Source of the DNA: a virus
Length of the DNA stretch: 64,000 nucleotides
Strand: one strand, 5' to 3'
IMG/VR virus record: IMGVR_UViG_3300030012_002528
Coordinates: 28,262-92,261 of that record
Each line of letters begins with the position of its first letter. The stretch's first letter is position 1. Below the pieces are notes generated by a model. That model saw only the letters and a list, made by a program, of their open reading frames with translations, was not told the origin of the DNA and made no database searches. The translations under genes were made by a program, and so were the position numbers. Shown piece by piece: positions 13,867 through 20,239 of this stretch.

Positions 13867-13932
13867 TTAACGTTTATTAACAGCGTGGTAATAAATTAAG
13901 TTTGGTATTTCCATTTATTTTAACTAACTTTG
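13867..13932 (+). promoter_or_regulatory. TTAACA box and promoter of the 13985 gene
   Basis: TTAACG at 13867 and TTAACA at 13877, then 42 bases to the perfect -7 element TAACTTTG (13925-13932). TTTG at 13901 gives a -33 with a 20-base spacer. The leader begins with the hairpin GAGGTC-AAC-GACCTC. Confidence 0.7.
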
Positions 13933-13984
13933 AGAGGTCAACGACCTCGAACGGGGTTGCTTTTTTTAACCTTAAATGTAAACA

Positions 13985-14236
13985 ATGAAACATTTAGCAT
14001 TAAGTGAGATGAATGGAAATACTTTCTATTCAAATTCGTTAGGAATGACTCTTAGCGTAAAAGACAACAAAGTCTTTGATTACAAAGGTATTGAGATGCC
14101 TATTGATGACTTGCAAGTAGACACCTTGTACGTTGAATTTCTTGACCAACCAAAGTTTCAAGAACAAAGGTACAAAGAGTATCTTGCAAAGGTAAAAGAA
14201 ATGGGCAACTATTCGCCTCTATTGTTTAACTCTTAA
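13985..14236 (+). CDS. Hypothetical protein (83 aa)
   Basis: An 83-residue protein with a beta-rich N-terminal half and a basic helical C-terminal part. No family is recognised. Expressed from the boxed promoter and followed after 11 bases by a second small gene of the same cassette. Confidence 0.65.
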   Translation: MKHLALSEMNGNTFYSNSLGMTLSVKDNKVFDYKGIEMPIDDLQVDTLYVEFLDQPKFQEQRYKEYLAKVKEMGNYSPLLFNS

Positions 14237-14247
14237 ATTGTTTTCAA

Positions 14248-14511
14248 ATGGAAAATGCTTTAAACCCAAATGTCACTGGCATTTACATCTTGGAAGGTAG
14301 ACCTACCCTTCCCTACCGTTACTATCTCAAGAAGATAGATTCTACTCATTTTCAAATGGCATACGTTGCTGATGGCGAGGATGCTTCGATTGTGAATGAT
14401 GCTTTTTGTTACCATATTGGCGAGCATCGTCAGAGACCTTACTATGCTGACGTTAGGTCTTGGCTAAAAGGAGGCGAAGCCCCAACTGACAAGACCTACA
14501 CTTGGGAATAG
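14248..14511 (+). CDS. Hypothetical protein (87 aa)
   Basis: An 87-residue protein with many aromatic residues (LPYRYYLKKIDSTHFQMAY) and Gly/Pro turns, so probably a small beta domain. No family is recognised. Second gene of the third cassette; it lies antisense to the transcript expected from the promoter at 14643. Confidence 0.65.
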   Translation: MENALNPNVTGIYILEGRPTLPYRYYLKKIDSTHFQMAYVADGEDASIVNDAFCYHIGEHRQRPYYADVRSWLKGGEAPTDKTYTWE

Positions 14512-14520
14512 GCTCACGTG

Positions 14521-14536
14521 CCCACCGAGAGGTGGG
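14521..14536 (+). terminator. Hairpin after the 14248 gene, no T tract
   Basis: CCCACC-GAGA-GGTGGG, a perfect GNRA-capped hairpin directly followed by TATC and a GTGATAAAG repeat. Lacking a T tract it may stabilise the 3' end rather than terminate. Confidence 0.55.
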
Positions 14537-14540
14537 TATC

Positions 14541-14557
14541 GTGATAAAGAGTGTGCG
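14541..14557 (+). repeat. GTGATAAAG repeat, copy 5
   Basis: GTGATAAAGAGTGTGCG, identical to copy 4. An inverted partial copy (CTTTATCAC) lies 60-70 bases downstream, so the two could pair in RNA. Confidence 0.7.
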
Positions 14558-14642
14558 AGAAAAGACCGAAAAAAAAAGCAATGGGAGGGCGAGAAAAGAA
14601 AAAAATCAAAAATGTCTTTATCACAAATTCAAGACTCCTCCA

Positions 14643-14674
14643 CTAAGATACAAAATACTTTTCAATAATCCAAA
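14643..14674 (-). promoter_or_regulatory. Minus-strand promoter facing the 14248 gene
   Basis: On the minus strand TTTG (14674-14671), 20 bases, TATCTTAG (14650-14643), then TGGAGGAGTC, nearly the same start as the transcript at 13816. Confidence 0.6.
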
Positions 14675-14701
14675 CACTTTAACATTTTTTTTAATTTAAT
14701 T

Positions 14702-14778
14702 TTAACACTCGTTAACTTGTTTTTAACACCCTTTAACATTTTGGCTATTGCATATGTCCTTACAATGTACTACTTTTG
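14702..14778 (+). promoter_or_regulatory. Double TTAACA box pair and promoter of the 14802 gene
   Basis: TTAACA, TTAACT, TTAACA and TTAACA lie at 14702, 14712, 14723 and 14733. The last ends 32 bases before the perfect -7 element TACTTTTG (14771-14778); ATTG at 14747 is a weak -33. Confidence 0.6.
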
Positions 14779-14801
14779 TCTTAAACAAATTATTTAAATT
14801 T

Positions 14802-14963
14802 ATGAAAGCAGTAATCCGTAATATCAAGACAGGTAAGTATCGCGTAGCCCCTGTGTACGCACGTTATAAAAAAGACCGCGTTGAGGTCATACGCGCGTTG
14901 GAGCAGTCGCTACCCGCCCACGAGCGGGTGGTGGAGGTGCATCTGAACGAAAGGGGCAAGTAG
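14802..14963 (+). CDS. Small basic protein (53 aa)
   Basis: The ATG at 14802 (MKAVIRNIKTGKYRV) lies 23 bases after the -7 element; a longer frame from 14748 would begin before the transcription start and is rejected. The protein is basic, probably a small strand-helix fold. Codon use is strikingly richer in G and C (GCG, GTG, GCC, CGC) than the neighbours, which hints at a different origin. Confidence 0.6.
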   Translation: MKAVIRNIKTGKYRVAPVYARYKKDRVEVIRALEQSLPAHERVVEVHLNERGK

Positions 14964-14969
14964 CCCCAA

Positions 14970-14987
14970 GCCCACCGAAAGGTGGGC
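14970..14987 (+). terminator. Hairpin after the 14802 gene, no T tract
   Basis: GCCCACC-GAAA-GGTGGGC, perfect and GNRA-capped, followed by ATC and the repeat, exactly as at 14521. Confidence 0.55.
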
Positions 14988-14990
14988 ATC

Positions 14991-15007
14991 GTGATAAAGA
15001 ATGTGCG
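14991..15007 (+). repeat. GTGATAAAG repeat, copy 6
   Basis: GTGATAAAGAATGTGCG, followed by a run of 15 A and then a minus-strand promoter. Confidence 0.7.
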
Positions 15008-15037
15008 TGAGCAAAAAAAAAAAAAAATTATCCCATA

Positions 15038-15069
15038 CTAAGTTACGATTTTTTTTTGATATATCCAAA
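15038..15069 (-). promoter_or_regulatory. Minus-strand promoter facing the 14802 gene
   Basis: On the minus strand TTTG (15069-15066), 20 bases, TAACTTAG (15045-15038). The transcript would run left through a long U stretch, the repeat and the hairpin. Confidence 0.55.
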
Positions 15070-15074
15070 TAAAG

Positions 15075-15247
15075 TTATCAACACGATGTGGGTAAGTTGT
15101 AGGTGTTAAATTATGTTATATATTAGGTTATATCAGATAAATTAACTATATGGGGGTGTCGGCATTTCGGCAAAGTTATTTTACCTACAATAGTTAACAT
15201 ACTTTAACTATATATATTATTATATATAACATATATATACTATAGAG
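15075..15247. other. Candidate origin: DnaA-box pair and AT-rich segment
   Basis: TTATCAACA (15075-15083) and TGTGGGTAA (15087-15095) form an inverted DnaA-box-like pair. About 110 bases further, 15205-15247 is almost pure A/T with ATATAT runs, suited to unwinding. A TTAACA box (15194-15209) lies directly at its left edge. Confidence 0.45.
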
Positions 15248-15374
15248 CCATATAACGGCATATTCCTTTTCCTTTTAGATAAATTAACGTGTTGCGTTAA
15301 CACTTTTTAACGCAGAATACTTGCGTATGTGCAAGTTGTGACAGGTAGAGTCTTCTCACACTCGGTTTTTTGGG

Positions 15375-15406
15375 TTTGGAAAATAGTGGTAAAATGTGTA
15401 ACTTAG
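15375..15406 (+). promoter_or_regulatory. Orphan plus-strand promoter
   Basis: TTTG, 20 bases, TAACTTAG. No gene follows for 400 bases; the transcript would run into the second RNA element. Confidence 0.5.
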
Positions 15407-15433
15407 TGGGTTATTATAAGCATACTTTTGCAA

Positions 15434-15565
15434 TTAACGATTTTTAACACAATATATTTGGATAATTTAAAATCCCTTGAGAGGCTCATATTTGCGTTTT
15501 AAGGGCATTTGAGGTTCTTTTGGAACAACCACACACGAAGGTCTGAGTTTTGAGCATACAGACGA
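15434..15565 (+). ncRNA. Putative structured non-coding RNA element, copy 2, with TTAACA box
   Basis: Ungapped relative of 10501-10632. It begins TTAACG-N4-TTAACA, then the perfect -7 element TATATTTG (15453-15460) with TTTG at 15427, so an RNA would start near 15466. AAAT-CCCTT (15470-15478) can pair with AAGGG-C-ATTT (15501-15510), GGTTC (15513-15517) with GGAAC (15522-15526) in part, and GTCTG (15541-15545) with CAGAC (15559-15563). The first helix differs in sequence from copy 1 but can form in both. Confidence 0.55.
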
Positions 15566-15625
15566 TTTGACCTATGATTAGGACATATGGTGTTGGTAAG
15601 TTGTTAGTAACTATATATATGTATA

Positions 15626-15656
15626 TTTGGATATGTCATATATTCTTATATACGTG
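15626..15656 (+). promoter_or_regulatory. Promoter-like site of module B
   Basis: TTTGGATA at 15626 and TATACGTG at 15649 with a 19-base spacer, matching the site at 10657 in module A. Confidence 0.35.
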
Positions 15657-15700
15657 TGCGTGTATTCCTATTGTAGGTAAATTTCTTAGCCGAAATTTTT

Positions 15701-15766
15701 TTAACATCTGTTAACACGTAGATTGATAATTTAATTAGAATAATTCAAAATGAATCACTATATTTA
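15701..15766 (+). promoter_or_regulatory. TTAACA box and promoter of the 15808 gene
   Basis: TTAACA at 15701 and 15711, then 42 bases to TATATTTA (15759-15766). The leader carries GGAGGGGATG (15777-15786), 31 bases before the ATG, the same distance as at 10833. Confidence 0.65.
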
Positions 15767-15807
15767 CATCAGCGATGGAGGGGATGCCTAATACTAAATA
15801 ATACATT

Positions 15808-16713
15808 ATGAATTTAGAAAACTTATTGAACAACATTGAAAACGCTAACGCAAAGGCTACTGAAAACCTTAATGGTATTCGTGAGAAGTTATTCGAAGTC
15901 CAAGACATCACGATTGATGCTCCTTTCGAAAACTATGAGAATCCAAAAACGCAAGTCATCTACACAAGCGATGGGCGTTACTTAGGAACGTGTGGAGATA
16001 AGTACAAGTCTATACAGCCAAGTACGTTTCTTGACCAAGTGGTGCAGTCTGTAGAGGGTTGTGGTTCTGAGAAATTTGATTTATCCAAATTAACTTACAG
16101 GGAAGTAAAAAACGGATGCGAAATTATCTTCCGACTACCTTTAGGTAATTCAACTTGGATTAATCGAAATGGCAAAAGTGAGGATAGACAAAACTTCATT
16201 GACTTCCGAACAGGGTTTGGAGGTACGGCACGTACTCAAATCAGCACATACGAATATCGTCTGATTTGCTCTAATGGAATGATGGGATGGGCTGAGCAGT
16301 CTATGCTACAAGCGAAGCATACGGAACGTATGAATGCCAAAGCATTGCTTTTCTGTGATGCGATTGTTCAACTTGCTGAGTCTATTGAGAACACTACGGA
16401 GTTGTACAAGCACTTAGACAAGATATCGGTAACTGATAAGGAAATTGATGCCTTTGCTCGAAAGTTATCTAAGATAAATTTAACTGAGGATATGGATAAG
16501 GTGTCCACACGTAAAACGAACATCTACAATTCACTACGTGAGTCCATCGCTATCGAATTTGCTCGGAGTGGTACATCAGCATATGGATTGCTACAAGGTG
16601 CCACGCACTTCACTAACCACGTTGCAAGTGGTCATGGAGAGGAATATATCCTTGCTCGGAGTGGTGCCAAGACTAACGCACTTGCTCAGTCTTTGGTAAC
16701 TGCAATGGTATAA
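15808..16713 (+). CDS. DUF932-like protein (301 aa)
   Basis: The conserved features are GRYLGTCGDKYKSIQP near residue 53, YEYRLICSNGMMGWAEQ near 148 followed by KHTERM, and TSAYGLLQGATHFTNHV near the C-terminus. This is the layout of DUF932 proteins, found in phages and plasmids and often called phage/plasmid-like protein; their function is unknown. It is a single-gene transcript between module B and the hairpin at 16720. The large, well-conserved protein and strong control region suggest an abundant early product. Confidence 0.8.
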   Translation: MNLENLLNNIENANAKATENLNGIREKLFEVQDITIDAPFENYENPKTQVIYTSDGRYLGTCGDKYKSIQPSTFLDQVVQSVEGCGSEKFDLSKLTYREVKNGCEIIFRLPLGNSTWINRNGKSEDRQNFIDFRTGFGGTARTQISTYEYRLICSNGMMGWAEQSMLQAKHTERMNAKALLFCDAIVQLAESIENTTELYKHLDKISVTDKEIDAFARKLSKINLTEDMDKVSTRKTNIYNSLRESIAIEFARSGTSAYGLLQGATHFTNHVASGHGEEYILARSGAKTNALAQSLVTAMV

Positions 16714-16719
16714 AGTAAA

Positions 16720-16740
16720 ATCCCCTCTTCGGAGGGGTTA
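16720..16740 (+). terminator. Terminator overlapping a TTAACA box
   Basis: CCCCTC-TTCG-GAGGGG is capped by a stable tetraloop; the flanking AA and TT extend it. The first half of the next TTAACT/TTAACA box is its 3' flank. Confidence 0.75.
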
Positions 16741-16782
16741 ACTTTCTTTAACAATTGGATTGATATATTATCCTTAACTTAG
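16738..16782 (+). promoter_or_regulatory. Boxed promoter (N21 class) of the 16797 operon
   Basis: TTAACT (16738), TTAACA (16748), 21 bases, TAACTTAG (16775-16782). No TTTG at -33. Confidence 0.7.
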
Positions 16783-16796
16783 ATAAAAATAAAGCA

Positions 16797-17156
16797 ATGA
16801 AATTACACGAATTAAAATCAGTAGGCAGTTGGATTGACCTTGAAGGGGGTGTAGTGTTTCCCTCACTAAAGCAAGATAGGTACATAGTTAGGTGGTATAG
16901 TCACATTAAAGGCGATTACGAAGAAGTGTATTTGGGTAAGTCCATATCTGATGCAGAAGCAAAGATAGATTCCTTAAAGGGGAGTGGTTATCCATCTTAT
17001 CTACAAAACATTGAATTTACAATCGCTGATGTGCGTTATCCTACCTCTCTAAAAGATGATGAAGTTTCTGAGGAGTGGTATAGTAAATTAAGTGAAAGGG
17101 ATTACGAAATAATCAGAACATTTTTACCTTACTTAAAATTATCTAAAAAGAAATGA
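16797..17156 (+). CDS. Hypothetical protein (119 aa)
   Basis: A mixed alpha/beta protein; DRYIVRWYSHIKGDYEEVYL looks like a beta sheet and the C-terminus is a basic helix. No family is recognised. First gene of a boxed operon; start at ATG 16797, 14 bases after the -7 element, so the leader is very short. Confidence 0.65.
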   Translation: MKLHELKSVGSWIDLEGGVVFPSLKQDRYIVRWYSHIKGDYEEVYLGKSISDAEAKIDSLKGSGYPSYLQNIEFTIADVRYPTSLKDDEVSEEWYSKLSERDYEIIRTFLPYLKLSKKK

Positions 17157-17338
17157 TGGCAAAGCAAGGTAAGTGGTACAAGCACAAGAGAAGTGGCAAC
17201 GTATGGCAATTAAATTGGTTGGACGTTGAAGACAATGAAGCCGTAATGGTAAAAAGTAGTGGGAAACCTCTGACCAAAAGAATTAAGTTAAAAAACTTTG
17301 AGAGCAATTGGGAAGAGTATTCATATAATTTTAGATAA
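17153..17338 (+). CDS. Hypothetical small basic protein (61 aa)
   Basis: The ATG overlaps the preceding stop (ATGA). The sequence alternates strands (GNVWQLNWLD, NEAVMVKS) like a small SH3/Tudor-like barrel, but this is only an impression. No family is recognised. Confidence 0.6.
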   Translation: MMAKQGKWYKHKRSGNVWQLNWLDVEDNEAVMVKSSGKPLTKRIKLKNFESNWEEYSYNFR

Positions 17339-17347
17339 AAAGAAATA

Positions 17348-17566
17348 ATGGTAAAGTACTTAGTTATACATAATGGCTCACACCATTTCAAGTTAATAGA
17401 TGCCAATAAAGATACTTACTTTGTTCCGTTTTGGGGAGAAGATGGTTACCACAAATGGTTGGGTAACTATGTACCTACAGATGAAGAGGTCAAGATGGGA
17501 ATGATGGAACGTCACGACTCTTGCTTTTCCAAGTTCGTGGAGGAAGTACACAACATTAAATTTTAG
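17348..17566 (+). CDS. Hypothetical protein (72 aa)
   Basis: A 72-residue aromatic-rich protein of unknown function (start MVKYLVIHNGSHHFKLID). It follows the A-rich start region AAAAAGAAATA that recurs in this operon. Confidence 0.6.
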   Translation: MVKYLVIHNGSHHFKLIDANKDTYFVPFWGEDGYHKWLGNYVPTDEEVKMGMMERHDSCFSKFVEEVHNIKF

Positions 17567-17580
17567 ATAAAAAGAATTCG

Positions 17581-17625
17581 TTAACATTTTTTAACAAATG
17601 AATTCACATTTTATTCATATATTTG
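17581..17625 (+). promoter_or_regulatory. Boxed promoter (N21 class) of the 17646 operon
   Basis: TTAACA (17581), TTAACA (17591), 21 bases, TATATTTG (17618-17625), a perfect -7 element. No TTTG at -33. Confidence 0.75.
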
Positions 17626-17645
17626 TGGAAACAACATTAGAAAAC

Positions 17646-17810
17646 ATGAAGGAAATATCAATGAGTACATATCAAGAGATGCGTAACGCAGAGTGGGATA
17701 TGGCAGTAAAAAACAATTTGGTTGAAGATACGAATGACAATTGGGAGAACTTTGACGAATCCTACTACGAATATCTTCTTTGGGAAAAAGGCTACACGAT
17801 AGTCGATTAA
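17646..17810 (+). CDS. Hypothetical small acidic protein (54 aa)
   Basis: The start is placed at ATG 17646 because the ATG at 17598 lies upstream of the -7 element and could not be in this transcript. The 54 residues are acidic and aromatic (NWENFDESYYEYLLWEKGY). No family is recognised. Confidence 0.55.
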   Translation: MKEISMSTYQEMRNAEWDMAVKNNLVEDTNDNWENFDESYYEYLLWEKGYTIVD

Positions 17811-17831
17811 ATAATTTTAAATAAAAAAGAC

Positions 17832-18131
17832 GTGAAAGAAAATAAAATAACATTATTTGACCAAGAAATTTACAACACAATTCTAATACATACTGCGAGA
17901 ACGTGGGAACGTATTAGAGTTAAGCAACCACATCGAGAAATGGCTTTAGACAATATAGGCTCAACAGAATGTATTGAACAAGTAGCAATTCATATCATTT
18001 ATGACGATGTTATCCAAGAGTTCTTAGAAACAAGAGATGGAGAGGTGTGGGCAAAAGTAGATGGTGGTACAAGTGATTCTTACATCGAATCAATGGCAGA
18101 AGAAACAATAACAAAACATTATCTTAAATAA
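17832..18131 (+). CDS. Hypothetical protein (99 aa), GTG start
   Basis: The start is GTG 17832 after an A-rich leader. A helical protein without a recognised motif. It shares MKENK at the N-terminus with the WDWLMPVV family nearby but lacks the rest of that family. Confidence 0.6.
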   Translation: MKENKITLFDQEIYNTILIHTARTWERIRVKQPHREMALDNIGSTECIEQVAIHIIYDDVIQEFLETRDGEVWAKVDGGTSDSYIESMAEETITKHYLK

Positions 18132-18137
18132 AAAGAA

Positions 18138-18281
18138 ATGAAAGAAATTAAATATCAAGGGATGGAAATTGGAATCTATTACTACATAGATGAAAAAACT
18201 AATCAAAAGGTTTACGATGTAGAGTACATCAGAGAAGAATTCGAAAGTAAACTTGAGGAACTTTTAAATGAGGACAAATGA
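18138..18281 (+). CDS. Small protein (47 aa)
   Basis: ATG 18138 after the recurring AAATAAAAAGAA start region; a short strand pair (MEIGIYYYIDEKTNQKVYD) and an acidic helix. The stop overlaps the ATG of the next gene (ATGA), so translation is likely. Function unknown. Confidence 0.55.
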   Translation: MKEIKYQGMEIGIYYYIDEKTNQKVYDVEYIREEFESKLEELLNEDK

Positions 18282-18619
18282 AAGAGAACAAGTTAATAGC
18301 AGAGTTTGAGCAGTTACCTACAGAGGTATTCAAGCCAAATGATATTTTGAACTATTACCACAATGGTGCTTGGTATGAGGAACACGAACTATCTTATGAA
18401 ATATCTTGGGATTGGTTGATGCCTGTAGTGGAGAAGATAAACTTATTAGACGATTATAGATACACTTTCCTTATTGCTTCAATGGATACTCAAATTGTAG
18501 ACAACATCACGAATGATGTGATTGTAGAGGTCAGTTGCAAACACTCTGTTGACGAGTTAATTAAAAGTGTGTACGAAGCAGTCGTAGAATTTATTAAACA
18601 ATTAAATAAGGAATCATGA
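18278..18619 (+). CDS. WDWLMPVV-family protein 1 (113 aa)
   Basis: First of four paralogs in this window. Shared marks are MKENKLIAEF at the N-terminus, SWDWLMPVVEKI in the middle, and VYEAVVEFIKQLNK at the C-terminus, with variable inserts between. The family is common in Bacteroidota mobile elements and phages as far as I recall; function unknown. Coupled to the next paralog by an ATGA overlap. Confidence 0.7.
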   Translation: MKENKLIAEFEQLPTEVFKPNDILNYYHNGAWYEEHELSYEISWDWLMPVVEKINLLDDYRYTFLIASMDTQIVDNITNDVIVEVSCKHSVDELIKSVYEAVVEFIKQLNKES

Positions 18620-19011
18620 AAGAGAATAAGTTAATAGCAGAATTTATGGGTGCGAAACCCATTGTACTTGGTAACTCAACCGAATATGAAATGTATGGGA
18701 TTGTCGAATGCATCAATGATGGTGTAGATGAAAAGCATTTTTTTATTGATGATGAAATGGAATACCACACATCTTGGGATTGGTTGATGCCCGTAGTGGA
18801 GAGGATTAGGGGACTTGAAGAAGGTATGTTAGTAGAGAGGATAGACATTATGCCAAACGATGGAGTAGCAATTCATTATTCGCACCCACCTAAGATGATT
18901 GTAGTAGACACATCAAAACGTGTAAATACTTTAAATGCTACCTACGATGCAGTCGTGAAGTTTATTGAAGAATATAATAAAGTAAAAAGAAATGAGTTAC
19001 AAGGTCTTTGA
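18616..19011 (+). CDS. WDWLMPVV-family protein 2 (131 aa)
   Basis: Second paralog: MKENKLIAEFMGAKP, HTSWDWLMPVVERI, and YDAVVKFIEEYNK. It has a longer insert between the second and third block than its neighbour. The start overlaps the previous stop. Function unknown. Confidence 0.7.
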   Translation: MKENKLIAEFMGAKPIVLGNSTEYEMYGIVECINDGVDEKHFFIDDEMEYHTSWDWLMPVVERIRGLEEGMLVERIDIMPNDGVAIHYSHPPKMIVVDTSKRVNTLNATYDAVVKFIEEYNKVKRNELQGL

Positions 19012-19078
19012 ATTGCTAATGATATTAGGTATAATTACTTTGAGTGGAATGTTTTTACTTAGTTTTATTTTGCTTTAA
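18992..19078 (+). CDS. Tiny membrane peptide (28 aa)
   Basis: ATG 18992 opens a 28-residue frame that is almost entirely hydrophobic (LLMILGIITLSGMFLLSF). It overlaps the end of the preceding gene in another frame and ends inside the next TTAACA box. One of several single-helix peptides in this genome. Confidence 0.4.
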   Translation: MSYKVFELLMILGIITLSGMFLLSFILL

Positions 19079-19119
19079 CATTTCTTAACAAACGCCCATC
19101 GGAATAATTTGTATATTTA
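19075..19119 (+). promoter_or_regulatory. Boxed promoter (N21 class) of the 19144 gene
   Basis: TTAACA (19075), TTAACA (19085), 21 bases, TATATTTA (19112-19119). No TTTG at -33. Confidence 0.7.
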
Positions 19120-19143
19120 CATCAGAAAAAAACAACAGAAAAT

Positions 19144-20151
19144 ATGGAAAACTTAAAACTGATAAAAGAAGGATTAGGGGAATTGAATATGAACCTACTT
19201 ACATCGTCTGAGATAGACGATATGAATGACCGACTAAGACAAGGTCACACAATATGGATGGCGAATGAAAGGATTCGTGAGAAGATATGGAACGAACGTC
19301 TATCCCTTAACAATTGGGCAAAGGATACATTCAAAGAAATTTTCCAAGACTTAATGTTTGGAATCTTGGAATGCTATGCTGATGCATCTTCAGATGATAG
19401 GGGATTAGTGATTGATGGCGATGACTCTGACAAGAGTTTCTTGATAGAAACTGAGTACAGATACGACCATATGTTTGTAAAATTTAGATGTGGGGAAGCC
19501 AAGAATCTACATTGGCATTCCGATGTGACTATTGTACTACGTACTCCTCACAAAGGAACTAGTCTTCATGATGCTGAACCTTTGTTCGAAGTAAAAATGG
19601 ATTTACCTAAATTAAGTTCGAGCAAAGACGATAGAAAGTTTTTTGACTACGATGATAACATAGAGTTCTTAGAATCGAGAGTAAAAGTATTCGAGTTTAT
19701 TCGCAGTAAGAAAAGCGAAATAGATAGTTTTTTATTTGATTTAAAAATTCGGTACAATCATTTTATTGCGTGTGAAGAAACGCAGTCTAAGTACAAAGTA
19801 GAGATTCCAAGAGAGTTTAGTGGTAGTGCTGAGTCAATGGTAAGAAATGCATTGATGGAAAAGTTTAAGGAAGGTCACGAGATACTTGTACCTACTCAGT
19901 TAGGTACTGATAAGTATTTTGGATTGGAAGCAAGGGATTGGCGTATAAGTGGAGGTCACTCTTTTAAATTACTTAAAACGAATAAGCGAGATGGCGACAT
20001 CAAAAGTTATCGCATAGAGATAACTGATGGCACATTAAAGGGTAGAGATATGTTAATCGAATCATATGCTATATACCATCTATTTGATAAGATAGCGAAT
20101 GAAGATGTAGTGACCACCGAAGCAGAGACTATCGAAGAGAATTTCAGTTAA
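19144..20151 (+). CDS. Hypothetical protein (335 aa)
   Basis: A large soluble protein with a helical N-terminal third, a beta-rich middle (DHMFVKFRCGEAKNLHWHSD) and a further mixed domain. No family is recognised. It is the only gene between its boxed promoter and a terminator, the same single-gene layout as the DUF932-like gene. Confidence 0.7.
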   Translation: MENLKLIKEGLGELNMNLLTSSEIDDMNDRLRQGHTIWMANERIREKIWNERLSLNNWAKDTFKEIFQDLMFGILECYADASSDDRGLVIDGDDSDKSFLIETEYRYDHMFVKFRCGEAKNLHWHSDVTIVLRTPHKGTSLHDAEPLFEVKMDLPKLSSSKDDRKFFDYDDNIEFLESRVKVFEFIRSKKSEIDSFLFDLKIRYNHFIACEETQSKYKVEIPREFSGSAESMVRNALMEKFKEGHEILVPTQLGTDKYFGLEARDWRISGGHSFKLLKTNKRDGDIKSYRIEITDGTLKGRDMLIESYAIYHLFDKIANEDVVTTEAETIEENFS

Positions 20152-20170
20152 TTTGTTTTTTCGTGTTTTG

Positions 20171-20196
20171 CCCCACCTGTAGTGGGTGGGGTTTTT
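20171..20196 (+). terminator. Terminator abutting a TTAACA box
   Basis: CCCCACC pairs with GGTGGGG (20171-20177, 20185-20191), followed by five T that lead straight into the next TTAACA. Confidence 0.85.
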
Positions 20197-20239
20197 AACA
20201 TCTCTTAACATAATAATTAACATTTTATTAATATATTTG
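20195..20239 (+). promoter_or_regulatory. Boxed promoter (N21 class) of the 20260 operon
   Basis: TTAACA (20195), TTAACA (20205), 21 bases, TATATTTG (20232-20239). A third TTAACA lies at 20217. Confidence 0.75.

Larger units (their letters stand above)
14964..15807. other. 844-bp gene-free region: candidate replication origin and regulatory module B
   Basis: No gene seen. In order: GNRA hairpin (14970-14987), GTGATAAAG repeat, A tract, minus-strand promoter, inverted DnaA-box pair, very AT-rich segment, TTAACA boxes at 15194 and 15297, an orphan plus promoter at 15375, the second copy of the RNA element, a TATACGTG promoter-like site and the boxed promoter of the 15808 gene. Confidence 0.6.

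Noticed and set aside
14502-14699. A 65-codon plus-strand frame after the 14248 gene
   Set aside because: It runs through a hairpin, the GTGATAAAG repeat and a minus-strand promoter and has no start context.
17598-17645. Extended start for the 17646 gene
   Set aside because: The ATG lies upstream of the -7 element of the boxed promoter, so it would not be in the transcript.
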